From CAVQZA01 sp963724805 (GTDB taxonomy: Bacteria; Actinomycetota; Thermoleophilia; Gaiellales; Gaiellaceae), in NCBI GenBank assembly GCA_963724805.1, contig CAVRWA010000011.1, positions 124,001 through 188,000 of the forward strand: DNA of 64,000 bases, read 5' to 3'. Positions 1 through 8,275 of the stretch are shown piece by piece (the stretch's first letter is position 1; the number at the start of each line of letters is the position of its first letter). The notes beneath the pieces were generated by a model. It was not told where the DNA came from, did not search any database, and saw only the letters and a program-made list of their open reading frames with translations. The position numbers and the translations under genes were made by a program.

Positions 1-383
1 TCGAGCAGCTCGCCGACCGACTCGCCGCCGAGGAAGCGGCGGCTCTCGGGCACGGCGCCTTCGAAGAAGCCGACGAAGGCTTGCTCGACCTCGCCCTCGG
101 GTAGGGCGTCGAGCCGGCCGCCGCGCAGCTCGCGCAGCTCGGGCACGGTCTCCGGTTCGATCCCCGGGGCGACGAGCGCGGCGGTCTCGACCGTGCGGCG
201 CAGCCCGCTCGTCACCACGCGGTCGAGCCGCTCGCCGGCGAGCGCCGCGCGCGCCGCTTCGGCCTGCGCGCGACCGGCCTCGGTCAGCGGGACGTCGTCG
301 GGCGGCAGCGGCCGCCCGTCCGCGTCGAAGTAGGCCACGTCCCCGTGGCGCATCAGGTAGACCCGCCGGCGCACGGCGGTCAT
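1..383 (-). CDS. Histidine phosphatase family protein (partial)
   Basis: The gene runs off the left edge; only the first 127 residues are visible, starting at ATG 381-383. Arg12-His13-Gly14 (in LMRHGD) is the RHG signature of the phosphoglycerate mutase-like histidine phosphatases, where the His is the phospho-acceptor. It is followed by the family elements LTEAGRAQA and VVTSGLRRTVETA. The second catalytic His lies beyond the window, so substrate and completeness cannot be judged. It is transcribed divergently from the acyl-CoA dehydrogenase, with only 9 bp between start codons if that gene begins at GTG 393. The family covers sugar-phosphate and alpha-ribazole phosphatases among others; nothing here selects one. 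Confidence 0.85.
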   Translation of the reverse strand, partial: MTAVRRRVYLMRHGDVAYFDADGRPLPPDDVPLTEAGRAQAEAARAALAGERLDRVVTSGLRRTVETAALVAPGIEPETVPELRELRGGRLDALPEGEVEQAFVGFFEGAVPESRRFLGGESVGELL

Positions 384-392
384 TATCCACGT

Positions 393-1568
393 GTGGAGCG
401 CAGAGAGCAGGTGCGCGCCTTCATGGAGGCGCACGTCGTCCCGAACGAGCCCACGTTCGCGCAGGAGGACGACGTGGCGGAGGCGCTGATCGCCGAGCTC
501 CAGGCGCAGGTGAAGGCGGCGGGGCTGTGGGCGCCGTTCATCGGGCCCGAGGCGGGCGGCACCGGCACCGGCTTCATGGACTACGTGCTCCTGAACGAGA
601 TCATCGGGCGGAGCGCCTGGGGCCCGCGCGTGTTCGGCTGCCAGGCGCCCGATACCGGCAACGCCGAGATCCTCCACATGTTCGGCACTTCGGAGCAGAA
701 GGAGCGCTGGCTGGCGCCGCTCGTCGCGGGGGAGATCCGCTCGTTCTTTGCGATGACGGAGCCGGAGGTCTCGGGCGCCGACCCGACCGGGCTGCAAGGC
801 CGTGCGGTTCGGGACGGCGAGGAGTGGGTGATCGACGCGCACAAGTGGTTCGCGAGCGGCGCTGACGGGGCCGCGTTCGGGATCGCGATGCTGGTCACCG
901 ACGCCGACGCGGAGCCGCACCGGCGTATGTCGCAGATCATCGTCCCGGCCGACGCGCCGGGGTACGAGCTGGTGCGTGCGATCCCGGTGATGGGTCACAC
1001 AGGACGCGGCCACATGACCCACTGCGAGGTGCGCTACACGGGTGTGCGGGTTCCCGTCGCGAACACGCTCGGCGAGCCGGGCGACGGCTTCCGCATCGCG
1101 CAGAAGCGGCTCGGGCCCGGGCGCATCCACCACGTGATGCGCTGGCTCGGCCAGATGCAGCGCGCCTTCGAGCTGATGTGCGAGCGGGCACTCGACCGCG
1201 AGGCCTTCGGCGGCCCGCTCGCCGACAAGCAGACGGTGCAGAACTGGATCGCCGACTCGGCCGCCGAGATCCAGGCATGCCGGCTGCTCACCCTCGACGC
1301 GGCGCGGAAGATCGACGCGGGCGACGAGGCACGGGTCGAGATCTCGCTCGTGAAGTTCTACGCCGCGCGCGTGCTAAACGACGTGATCGACCGGGCGGTG
1401 CAGGTGCACGGCGCGCTCGGCCTCACCGACGACCTGCCGCTCGCGGGGATGCTCCGCTTCGCGCGCGCCGGCCGCATCTACGACGGCCCCGACGAGGTGC
1501 ACCGCATGGTCGTCAGCCGCCGGATCCTGAAAGCGTTTGCCGCCGGCGACGGCTGGGACTGGTCCTAA
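393..1568 (+). CDS. Acyl-CoA dehydrogenase family protein
   Basis: A 391-residue flavoprotein of the acyl-CoA dehydrogenase superfamily, which oxidises acyl-CoA thioesters to 2-enoyl-CoA using FAD. An N-terminal helical domain is followed by the flavin-contacting MTEPEVSGADPT segment near residue 121 and a C-terminal helical domain with QVHGALGL and YDGPDEVHR. The last motif resembles the ACAD10/11-type subgroup. In medium-chain enzymes the catalytic base sits in YEG; here the equivalent triplet reads YDG, so an Asp may take that role. An in-frame ATG at 345 would overlap the divergent phosphatase; GTG 393 or ATG 423 are better starts, but none has a clear Shine-Dalgarno sequence. The facing acyl-CoA synthetase and SDR suggest a shared role in fatty or branched acid breakdown. 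Confidence 0.85.
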   Translation: MERREQVRAFMEAHVVPNEPTFAQEDDVAEALIAELQAQVKAAGLWAPFIGPEAGGTGTGFMDYVLLNEIIGRSAWGPRVFGCQAPDTGNAEILHMFGTSEQKERWLAPLVAGEIRSFFAMTEPEVSGADPTGLQGRAVRDGEEWVIDAHKWFASGADGAAFGIAMLVTDADAEPHRRMSQIIVPADAPGYELVRAIPVMGHTGRGHMTHCEVRYTGVRVPVANTLGEPGDGFRIAQKRLGPGRIHHVMRWLGQMQRAFELMCERALDREAFGGPLADKQTVQNWIADSAAEIQACRLLTLDAARKIDAGDEARVEISLVKFYAARVLNDVIDRAVQVHGALGLTDDLPLAGMLRFARAGRIYDGPDEVHRMVVSRRILKAFAAGDGWDWS

Positions 1569-1571
1569 CCA

Positions 1572-1723
1572 GACACGCCCTGGGGTCAGACCCGCGAGCA
1601 GAACTGTCACGTTTCATCCACAGGCGTGGCGCTGTCCGGCACTGTTACTGCGCTTGGAAAAGCGCCGTGAGCAGGCATTTCCGGTTGGGGTGGCGCAATC
1701 GGACACGGCCGGGGTCTGACCCC
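1572..1723. repeat. REP-like element with paired palindromic ends
   Basis: Between the convergent acyl-CoA dehydrogenase and SDR genes lie two imperfect copies of one motif: gacacgccctggggtcaga (continuing ccc, 1572-1593) and gacacggccggggtctgac (continuing ccc, 1702-1723). Each core is nearly palindromic (GGGGTCAGACCC against GGGGTCTGACCCC), so the copies are related both as direct and as inverted repeats. The roughly 110 bp between them hold no credible gene. The arrangement resembles REP or MITE elements mobilised by REP-associated tyrosine transposases; that assignment is from memory and needs a copy-number check. It could also act as a bidirectional terminator for the two converging genes. 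Confidence 0.5.
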
Positions 1724-1739
1724 GCCTTCGGTTCTCTGC

Positions 1740-2390
1740 TCAGCGCGGCCCTGGGACGCCGCGGAACTCGTACTGAAGCGGCTCCCGGCCGACCTGGACG
1801 ATCCAGGCGCGGCCGGTCTCGTCCGAGCGGAGTGCCTGCATCGTCGCTTCGGCGACCTGCGCCGGTGCTACGAGCTCCTTCCCGGCGAGGTAGCCCTCCC
1901 GGAGCTCCTGCGTGACGAGCGGCGTGTCGGCGAAGGCGGGGCAGATCGCGTTGATCCGGACACCGCGCTCGGCGAGGAGGCACGGCGCAGCACTCCGCAC
2001 GAGGCCGATCAGCGCGTGCTTGGTCAGCCCGTAGATCGGGTCCTCCTCGATCGGCGTGAGCCCGGCCAGCGAGACGGTGACCGCGATCGAGCCACCGTTC
2101 ATCACCGGCACGAGCGCGCGCACGCCGTAGACGACGGCGTCGACGTTCACCCGCATGATCCGCCGGTACTCCTCGTCGGTAAGCCGGGTCAGGTCGCCGC
2201 GCGCGAGCATGATCCCGGCGTTGAGACAGGCCACGTCGAATGAGCCTTCGAGTCGCTCCCAGGTGGCCGGATCGCCGACGTCGTAGCCGTTCGCGAGGTC
2301 CCAAACCACCACGTCATGGCCCTCGGCCTCGAGCCGCTCGACAAGCGCGGCGCCGATCCCCGAGGCGCCGCCGGTGACGAGCGCCCTCAC
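1740..2390 (-). CDS. Short-chain dehydrogenase/reductase (SDR)
   Basis: A 216-residue classical SDR, an NAD(P)-dependent oxidoreductase with a Rossmann fold. The cofactor loop TGGASGIG lies at residues 5-12, the LNAG motif follows beta-strand 4, and catalytic Ser (TVSLAG) and Tyr/Lys (YGLTK) are all present. At 216 residues it is slightly short for the family (about 250). The GTG start overlaps the stop of the upstream acyl-CoA synthetase as GTGA, so the two are cotranscribed and probably translationally coupled. Pairing with an acyl-CoA ligase suggests a hydroxyacyl or alcohol substrate from fatty acid catabolism. The exact substrate cannot be read from sequence. Confidence 0.9.
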   Translation of the reverse strand: MRALVTGGASGIGAALVERLEAEGHDVVVWDLANGYDVGDPATWERLEGSFDVACLNAGIMLARGDLTRLTDEEYRRIMRVNVDAVVYGVRALVPVMNGGSIAVTVSLAGLTPIEEDPIYGLTKHALIGLVRSAAPCLLAERGVRINAICPAFADTPLVTQELREGYLAGKELVAPAQVAEATMQALRSDETGRAWIVQVGREPLQYEFRGVPGPR

Positions 2391-3982
2391 GCCGTTTCGC
2401 CCGGGAACATTTCGCGCAGCGCAGTCTTCCGGAACTTGCCGACGGCGGTCTTTGGGATCGCTTCCACGAACTCGAACCGGTCGGGCAGCCAGAACTTCGC
2501 GAAGTTCGGCTCCAGGAAGTCGTGGAGCTCCCCGGCGGTCGCGGTCTTTCCCTCGCGCAGCACGATCACGGCGAGCGGCCGCTCCTGCCACTTCGGGTCG
2601 GGGATCCCGATCACGGCCGCTTCGGCCACGGCCGGGTGGCCCATCAGAGCGTTCTCGAGCGCGACGGACGAGATCCACTCACCGCCCGACTTGATCACGT
2701 CCTTCGTCCGGTCCTGGATCTGGATGTAGCCGCGCGGGTCGAGCGAGACGATGTCGCCGGTCCGGAACCAGCCGTCAGAGGTCCACCGGTCCGCCTGCTC
2801 CGGTGTGTCGTAGTAGCCGGAGGCGACCCACGGGCCGCGGATCTCGAGCTCGCCCATCTTCTCCCCGTCCCACGGGATCTCGTTCTCTTCGGCGTCGCGG
2901 GCACGGAGCTCGACGAGCGGCAGCGGCAGCCCCTGCTTGGCGATGGTGTCGAAGCGCACGTCGTCGTCGGCCTCGGCGAGATCGGGGAAGAGGTCCGAGA
3001 GGCTCGCGACCGGAGAGGTCTCGGTCATGCCCCAGCCGTGGACGACCGTCAGCCCGTGGCGCTGTTTGAAGCCGGCGATCATCGAGCGCGGCGCCGCCGA
3101 GCCGCCCACGAGCATCGCCTTCAGCGCCGAGAGGTCCCACCGGTCGGGCTCCGCATCGAGCATCGCGAGGATCCCGAGCCAGATCGTCGGCACCCCAGCG
3201 GTCGCGGTGACCTTCTCCTGCTCGAAGGCGTCGAGCAGGCTCTCGGGGTCGAGGTGGGGGCCGGGGTAGACCTGCTTCGCGCCGAGCATCGTCGCCACGT
3301 ACGGATAGCCCCACGCATTCGCGTGGAACATCGGCACGACCGGGAGGATCACATCGCGTTGCGAGAGGTGGAAGTCGAGCGGCGCGGAGATCGCGACGCC
3401 GAGGGTGTGCAGCATCGTCGAGCGGTGCGAGTAGACGACGCCCTTCGGCATCCCGGTCGTTCCGCTCGTGTAACACATGGCCGCCGCCTCGTCCTCGTCC
3501 AGAGCGGGGTCGCGCCACGCGTCGGCATCGGCGCCCGCGAGCAGCTCCTCGTAGGAGTCCTCGACGACGAGCACGTGCTCGATCGGCGTGCGGTCGCGGA
3601 ACTGTTCGAGCAGCGGCAGGAGCATCCGGTCGACGATCACCGCCCGGTCGCCCGCATGGGTCGCGATGTAGGCGAGGTCGTCCGGGTGGAGGCGGAGGTT
3701 CAGCGTGTGCAGGACGAAGCCGCCGGACGGCACGCCGAGGTACGCCTCGACGTGCTGGTGGTGGTTCCAGCACAGCGTCGCGACCCGGTCGCCGCGCTCC
3801 AGGCCGAGCGACTCGAGCCCCACCGCGAGCGCCCGCGCACGCCGGGCCATGTCAGTGTAGGTGTAGCGGTGGAAGCTCTTGTCCGGCAGGCGCGAGACGA
3901 TCTCGGCCCGCCCGAAATACGACTCCGCACGGCGCAGCAACGCCGGAAGCGTGAGCTGGAAGTCCATCATCATGCCGTCCAC
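2387..3982 (-). CDS. Fatty acyl-CoA synthetase (AMP-forming)
   Basis: A 531-residue adenylate-forming ligase that activates a carboxylic acid with ATP and CoA. The AMP-binding P-loop reads YTSGTTGMPKGVVYSH; later come GWGMTETSP, the WFRTGD hinge region and the C-terminal catalytic Lys in a TAVGKFRKT context. Overall it resembles the long/medium-chain AlkK-like acyl-CoA synthetases. GTG at 3980-3982 is preferred because GAGGAGG at 3989-3995 sits six bases upstream; three ATG codons follow at 3973, 3970 and 3967. It heads a two-gene operon with the SDR through a four-base overlap. Together with the acyl-CoA dehydrogenase it forms a small acid-catabolism locus. Confidence 0.9.
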   Translation of the reverse strand: MDGMMMDFQLTLPALLRRAESYFGRAEIVSRLPDKSFHRYTYTDMARRARALAVGLESLGLERGDRVATLCWNHHQHVEAYLGVPSGGFVLHTLNLRLHPDDLAYIATHAGDRAVIVDRMLLPLLEQFRDRTPIEHVLVVEDSYEELLAGADADAWRDPALDEDEAAAMCYTSGTTGMPKGVVYSHRSTMLHTLGVAISAPLDFHLSQRDVILPVVPMFHANAWGYPYVATMLGAKQVYPGPHLDPESLLDAFEQEKVTATAGVPTIWLGILAMLDAEPDRWDLSALKAMLVGGSAAPRSMIAGFKQRHGLTVVHGWGMTETSPVASLSDLFPDLAEADDDVRFDTIAKQGLPLPLVELRARDAEENEIPWDGEKMGELEIRGPWVASGYYDTPEQADRWTSDGWFRTGDIVSLDPRGYIQIQDRTKDVIKSGGEWISSVALENALMGHPAVAEAAVIGIPDPKWQERPLAVIVLREGKTATAGELHDFLEPNFAKFWLPDRFEFVEAIPKTAVGKFRKTALREMFPGETA

Positions 3983-3988
3983 CGCGTA

Positions 3989-3995
3989 CCTCCTC
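3989..3995 (-). promoter_or_regulatory. Shine-Dalgarno of acyl-CoA synthetase
   Basis: GAGGAGG on the minus strand lies six bases before GTG 3982 and fifteen before the first ATG (3973). It therefore selects the GTG start, in contrast to the many leaderless genes of the window. Confidence 0.65.
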
Positions 3996-4038
3996 GCTCG
4001 CGTGCGTCGGTGCATCTTGGGCCGCGCGCCAGGCCCTG

Positions 4039-4044
4039 TAAAGT
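4039..4044 (+). promoter_or_regulatory. -10 box (TAAAGT) of leaderless binding-protein gene
   Basis: TAAAGT is separated by 8 nt from ATG 4053, which places the predicted transcription start at or next to the start codon. No Shine-Dalgarno sequence is present. Confidence 0.55.
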
Positions 4045-4052
4045 GACCACCG

Positions 4053-5273
4053 ATGCGGAAGCTCACCCTCGCCGTCGCCGTGCTCGCGGTTGCGCTCGCC
4101 GTCGGCCTCACGAGCGCCTGGGGCCGCGAGTCCGCCGACCCGGGTGTGACTCCCAGCTCGATCCTGCTCGGTGGGACGACGCCGCTCACGGGACTAGCCT
4201 CCGGATACGCGTCGGTCGCGCGCGGCGCTGAGGCGTACTTCAAGTACGTGAACGCGAAGGGAGGCGTCAACGGCCGCCAGATCACCTTCAAGTACCTCGA
4301 CGACGCCTACAACCCGGCGCAGACGGTGCAGGCGACGCGGCAGCTCGTCGAGCAGGACAAGATCTTCGCCGACTACGACAGCCTCGGCACCGAGCAGAAC
4401 CTGGCGATTCGCGACTACCTCGCCCAGCGCGGGGTGCCACAGCTCTTCGTCGCCAGCGGGGCGCGCACCTTCGGCGCCGACTACAAGAAATACCCGGGGA
4501 CGATCGGCTTCCAGCCGACCTACGCCGCCGAGGGCTACATGTACGGCCGGTACATCCGCACGACGAAGCCGAAGGCGAAGATCGCCGTGCTCTACCAGAA
4601 CGACGACTACGGCAAGGAGTTGCTCGCCGGACTGCGCGGCGGTCTCGCGCCCCTCGGCAAGGCGATCGTCGCGACGCAGGGCTTCGAACCGACCGCGAAC
4701 GACGTCAGCTCGCAGATCTCGTCCCTCAAGGGCTCGGGGGCGAACACGCTGATGATCTTCGCGACGCCGGCGGCCTCGATCCAGGCGTACGTCTCGGTGA
4801 ACAAGCTCGGCTGGAAGCCGCAGATCTTCGTCAACGTCGTCTCGTCGGCCTCGCAGCTGATGAAGATCTCCGCGGCGAGCTCCAGCAACGCGACCGTGGA
4901 GGGCTCGCTCTCGCTCGTCTTCCTCAAGGACCCGACGAACCCGAAGTGGAAGAACGACCCGGCGATGAAGCTCTACCGCTCGATCATGGCCAAGTACGGC
5001 ACCGGCGACGTGAACGACGTCTTCAACGTCTATGCGATGGCATCGGCTTTCACGATGGTGGACTCGCTCAAGCGCGCGGGCAAGAACCTCACCCGCGCCG
5101 GCCTGCTGAAGGCGGTCACGTCGCTGAACGTACCGAAGAACCCGTTCGTGCTGCCCGGGATCACGATCAGGACGACGCCCACCAGCCGCTTCCCGATCTC
5201 GCAGGCGCAGATGCAGCGCTGGCACAATGGCGCCTGGCAGAGCTTCGGGCCACTCCTCAGCGCGAAGAGCTAG
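4053..5273 (+). CDS. Branched-chain amino acid-type ABC substrate-binding protein (orphan)
   Basis: A 406-residue periplasmic-type binding protein of the LivK/LivJ family (type I fold). A Sec signal peptide covers roughly residues 1-25 (MRKLTLAVAVLAVALAVG) but there is no lipobox Cys, unlike the LivK paralogue at 50.9 kb. The mature start ILLGGTTPLTGLASGYASV is the characteristic first strand and helix. No permease or ATPase genes are next to it, so it is an orphan that may feed a transporter encoded elsewhere, for example livHMGF at 52 kb. Its neighbours are acid-activation genes, so an organic acid or amide ligand is as plausible as an amino acid. Confidence 0.85.
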   Translation: MRKLTLAVAVLAVALAVGLTSAWGRESADPGVTPSSILLGGTTPLTGLASGYASVARGAEAYFKYVNAKGGVNGRQITFKYLDDAYNPAQTVQATRQLVEQDKIFADYDSLGTEQNLAIRDYLAQRGVPQLFVASGARTFGADYKKYPGTIGFQPTYAAEGYMYGRYIRTTKPKAKIAVLYQNDDYGKELLAGLRGGLAPLGKAIVATQGFEPTANDVSSQISSLKGSGANTLMIFATPAASIQAYVSVNKLGWKPQIFVNVVSSASQLMKISAASSSNATVEGSLSLVFLKDPTNPKWKNDPAMKLYRSIMAKYGTGDVNDVFNVYAMASAFTMVDSLKRAGKNLTRAGLLKAVTSLNVPKNPFVLPGITIRTTPTSRFPISQAQMQRWHNGAWQSFGPLLSAKS

Positions 5274-5281
5274 GGGTCGGC

Positions 5282-5899
5282 TCAGCGCAGCGGCCCGAGC
5301 GGGCGCCCCCGCGCGAGCATGAACGCGACGATCCAGAGCGAGATCGCGGCGACCGCCGAGGCGAGTGCGAAGACCGGGTCCTCGTAGAACGCCGTGTACG
5401 CGACGCCGAGCGTCAGCAGAAGCGCGAACAGGGCGATGGAGACCGCGGCGAAGAGGTTGAACCAGCGGGGCACAGGGGCGCGATCTTCTTCGATCAGCGC
5501 CTTCAGCCGCTTCGCGCCGTCGTCGAGGTACCAGCGCATCGCGGCGCCGAAAAACGGGAACCGGGGCGGCGGCTCGGCGTCCAGCGTCAGCGTGAGGTGG
5601 GTGCCGCCGTCGCCCTCTTCGAGCGCCCAGCCGAGCTCAGCGGTGACCGGGCCCTGGAGCGACCGCAGCGCGAGCGCGTGCGGGGCGTCCAGCTCGTCGA
5701 CCTCGTACACGGTCGTGTAGCGGTGGCCGAAGAACGTGACGGTCTCGACCACGGTGCCACCCGGCTCGAGCATGTCGCCGTCGAGCGGCCGGAACTCGAC
5801 GACGAGCGGCCGCCACACGAGGTGCTCCTCGGGGTTGGCGATCACGGCGAACACCGCCTGAGGCGGCGCGGCGATCGTGATCGTCCGCTCGGTACGCAC
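5282..5899 (-). CDS. SRPBCC-family protein with C-terminal membrane segments
   Basis: A 205-residue protein. Residues 1-140 look like an SRPBCC/START-like ligand-binding domain of the polyketide cyclase/Aha1 type (ITIAAPPQAVFAVIANPEEH near the N-terminus). Residues about 150-195 form two hydrophobic helices (FNLFAAVSIALFALLLTL and VFALASAVAAISLWIVAFML). It is probably a membrane-tethered lipid or small-ligand binding protein; no catalytic residues can be assigned. GTG 5897-5899 has no Shine-Dalgarno but a TATCCT box 8 nt upstream, implying a leaderless mRNA. Its stop lies 8 bp from that of the convergent binding-protein gene. Confidence 0.75.
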   Translation of the reverse strand: MRTERTITIAAPPQAVFAVIANPEEHLVWRPLVVEFRPLDGDMLEPGGTVVETVTFFGHRYTTVYEVDELDAPHALALRSLQGPVTAELGWALEEGDGGTHLTLTLDAEPPPRFPFFGAAMRWYLDDGAKRLKALIEEDRAPVPRWFNLFAAVSIALFALLLTLGVAYTAFYEDPVFALASAVAAISLWIVAFMLARGRPLGPLR

Positions 5900-5907
5900 G
5901 AGGCCTC

Positions 5908-5917
5908 AGGATAGAGT
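5908..5917. promoter_or_regulatory. Overlapping divergent -10 boxes (SRPBCC gene / fbiC)
   Basis: The 25 bp between GTG 5899 (minus) and ATG 5925 (plus) hold TATCCT on the minus strand (5908-5913) and TAGAGT on the plus strand (5912-5917), sharing two base pairs. Spacers to the start codons are 8 and 7 nt, so both mRNAs are predicted leaderless and polymerase should bind only one side at a time. Confidence 0.6.
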
Positions 5918-5924
5918 CAGGGCA

Positions 5925-8270
5925 ATGGACGCGCGTGAGCTGGTGCACCTCCCGACCGACCAGCTCTGCGCCGAGGCGCGGCTCCTGCGGCCGGGGCGGC
6001 TCGTCACCTACTCGCCGAAGGTCTTCATCCCGCTGACGACGCTCTGCCGTGACGTCTGCGGCTACTGCACCTTCGCGCGGCCGCCGCGCCGGGGCGAGCG
6101 GGCCTACCTGACGATCGACGAAGTGCTGGAGATCGCCCGCGCCGGCGCGGCCGCCGGGTGTCACGAGGCGCTCTTCACCCTCGGCGACAAGCCGGAGCTC
6201 CGCTACCGCGTCGCGCGCGAGGAGCTGGCCGGGCTCGGGTGCGAGACGACGATCGAGTACCTGGCTCGTGCCGCCAGGGCGGTGCTCGAGGAGACCGGCC
6301 TGCTGCCGCACCTGAATCCGGGGGTGATGAGCCGGGGCGAGCTCGTGGCGCTGCGCGAGGTGAGCGCCTCGATGGGGATCATGCTCGAGACTGCCTCGGA
6401 TCGCCTTTCGGCGAAGGGGATGCCGCATCACGGCTCGCCGGACAAGCTGCCCTCGCGCCGGCTCGAGACGATCGCCGCGGCCGGCGAGCTCGAGATCCCG
6501 TTCACGACCGGGATCCTGATCGGGATCGGCGAGACCCGCGAGGAGCGGCTCGAGGCCGTCCTCGCGATCCGCGAGCTCGACGAGCGCTACGGCCACATCC
6601 AGGAGGTGATCGTCCAGAACTTCCGCGCCAAGCCGGGTACCCGGATGGCCGAACACCCCGAGCCCGACCTCGACGAGCATCTCTGGACGATCGCCGCCGC
6701 CCGCGTCCTGCTCGGTGCGGACCGCCACGTGCAGGCGCCGCCGAACCTCGCCTACGCCGAGTTCCCGCGCCTGCTCGACGCCGGGATCGACGACTGGGGC
6801 GGGGTGTCGCCGGTCACGGTCGACCACGTCAACCCCGAGGCGCCGTGGCCGGAGCTCGAGGCGCTCGGCGAGGCGACGCGCTCCCGCGGGCTCGAGCTGG
6901 CGCCGCGGCTTCCCGTCTACGCGGAGTACCTGGGCCCACGCTGGCTCGACCCGGCGGTGCTGACCCCGACGCTGCGCAGCGCCGATGCGCTCGGGCTCGC
7001 GCGCGAGGACCGCTGGTCGCCGGGCGAGGACGTGAGGGTGCCGTTCGTCGTCCGCCGCGACGTTCCGCCGTTCGAGCTCTCCGGGGACGAGCTCGGCGAG
7101 GACGAGCTCGTGCGCCTGTTCGAGACGCGTGGGGAGGAGCGGCAGCGGGTCTTCGCTGCGGCCGACCGGCTCCGCCGGGAGGTCTGCGGCGACGAGGTGA
7201 GCTACGTCGTCACGCGCAACATCCAGTACACGAACGTCTGCTACTTCAGGTGCGGCTTCTGCGCGTTCTCGAAGGGCAAGCTCGCCGAGAACCTGCGCGG
7301 CCCCGCCTACCTCGTCCCGCACGAGGAGATCGTCCGCCGCGTCGAGGAGGCCTGGGAGCGGGGGGCGACCGAGGTCTGCCTGCAGGGCGGGATCCACCCG
7401 GCTTTCGACGGCGACTACTACCTCTCCGTGGTACGAGCGATCAAGGACGCCGTGCCCGGGATCCACGTGCACGCCTTCTCGGCGCTCGAGGTGTGGCAGG
7501 GCGCCGCCACGCTCGGGCTCGCGCTCGACGAGTACCTGCCCATGCTTCGGGACGAGGGGCTCGCCTCGCTGCCCGGCACTGCCGCGGAGATCCTCGACGA
7601 CGAGGTGCGGCGCGTGATCTGCCCGGACAAGGTGACGACCGACCAGTGGCTCCAGGTGCACGACGCCGCACACCGGGCCGGGCTGCGCTCCAACGTCACG
7701 ATCATGTTCGGCCACGTCGAGTCACCGCGAAGCTGGGCGCGCCACCTCGTGCGCGCGCGGGAGCAGCAGCGGTGTTCGGAGGGCTTCACCGAGTTCGTGC
7801 CGCTGCCGTTCGTGGCGATGGAGGCGCCGATCTACCTCCAGGGCCGGGCCCGCCGCGGGCCGACCTTCGGGGAGACGCTGCTGATGCACGCGGTCGGCCG
7901 GCTAGCGCTGCACCCGCTGATCACGAACATCCAGGCCTCGTGGGTGAAGCTCGGCCCCGACGGCGTGCGGGCAGCACTGGACGCCGGGGTCAACGACCTC
8001 GGCGGGACGCTGATGAACGAGTCCATCTCACGCTCGGCCGGCGCCGAGTTCGGGCAGGAGCTCCCGCCCGACTCGATGGAGGCGCTGATCCGCTCCGCCG
8101 GCCGCGTGCCACGCCAGCGCACGACGCTGTACGACGACGCGCCCATGGAGCGGCGCCTCGCCTCGCTCGGAGCATCGCCTCTCGCCGAGGCCTGGAACCC
8201 GCCGGTCAAGGACGCAGGCCTCGTCGCGCCGCCGCGGCTCGTGCGCCCGGGCTACGCCGCCGCCCGCTAG
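5925..8270 (+). CDS. fbiC: FO synthase, one-piece CofG-CofH fusion
   Basis: A 781-residue bifunctional radical-SAM enzyme that makes FO (7,8-didemethyl-8-hydroxy-5-deazariboflavin), the chromophore of F420, from tyrosine and the flavin-pathway intermediate 5-amino-6-ribitylamino-uracil. The CofG half carries its [4Fe-4S] cysteines at 41, 45 and 48 (CRDVCGYC); the CofH half carries its own at 439, 443 and 446 (CYFRCGFC). The fused form is typical of Actinobacteria, whereas many archaea and cyanobacteria use two proteins. ATG 5925 is chosen because homology begins there and a TAGAGT box lies 7 nt upstream; an earlier in-frame start would run into the divergent gene. No other F420 gene lies in the window. 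Confidence 0.95.
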   Translation: MDARELVHLPTDQLCAEARLLRPGRLVTYSPKVFIPLTTLCRDVCGYCTFARPPRRGERAYLTIDEVLEIARAGAAAGCHEALFTLGDKPELRYRVAREELAGLGCETTIEYLARAARAVLEETGLLPHLNPGVMSRGELVALREVSASMGIMLETASDRLSAKGMPHHGSPDKLPSRRLETIAAAGELEIPFTTGILIGIGETREERLEAVLAIRELDERYGHIQEVIVQNFRAKPGTRMAEHPEPDLDEHLWTIAAARVLLGADRHVQAPPNLAYAEFPRLLDAGIDDWGGVSPVTVDHVNPEAPWPELEALGEATRSRGLELAPRLPVYAEYLGPRWLDPAVLTPTLRSADALGLAREDRWSPGEDVRVPFVVRRDVPPFELSGDELGEDELVRLFETRGEERQRVFAAADRLRREVCGDEVSYVVTRNIQYTNVCYFRCGFCAFSKGKLAENLRGPAYLVPHEEIVRRVEEAWERGATEVCLQGGIHPAFDGDYYLSVVRAIKDAVPGIHVHAFSALEVWQGAATLGLALDEYLPMLRDEGLASLPGTAAEILDDEVRRVICPDKVTTDQWLQVHDAAHRAGLRSNVTIMFGHVESPRSWARHLVRAREQQRCSEGFTEFVPLPFVAMEAPIYLQGRARRGPTFGETLLMHAVGRLALHPLITNIQASWVKLGPDGVRAALDAGVNDLGGTLMNESISRSAGAEFGQELPPDSMEALIRSAGRVPRQRTTLYDDAPMERRLASLGASPLAEAWNPPVKDAGLVAPPRLVRPGYAAAR

Positions 8271-8275
8271 ACCAT

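Noticed and set aside
2522..4231. Long plus-strand open frame (about 570 codons)
   Set aside because: It is the complement of the acyl-CoA synthetase with Arg/His/Val-rich composition and no domain.
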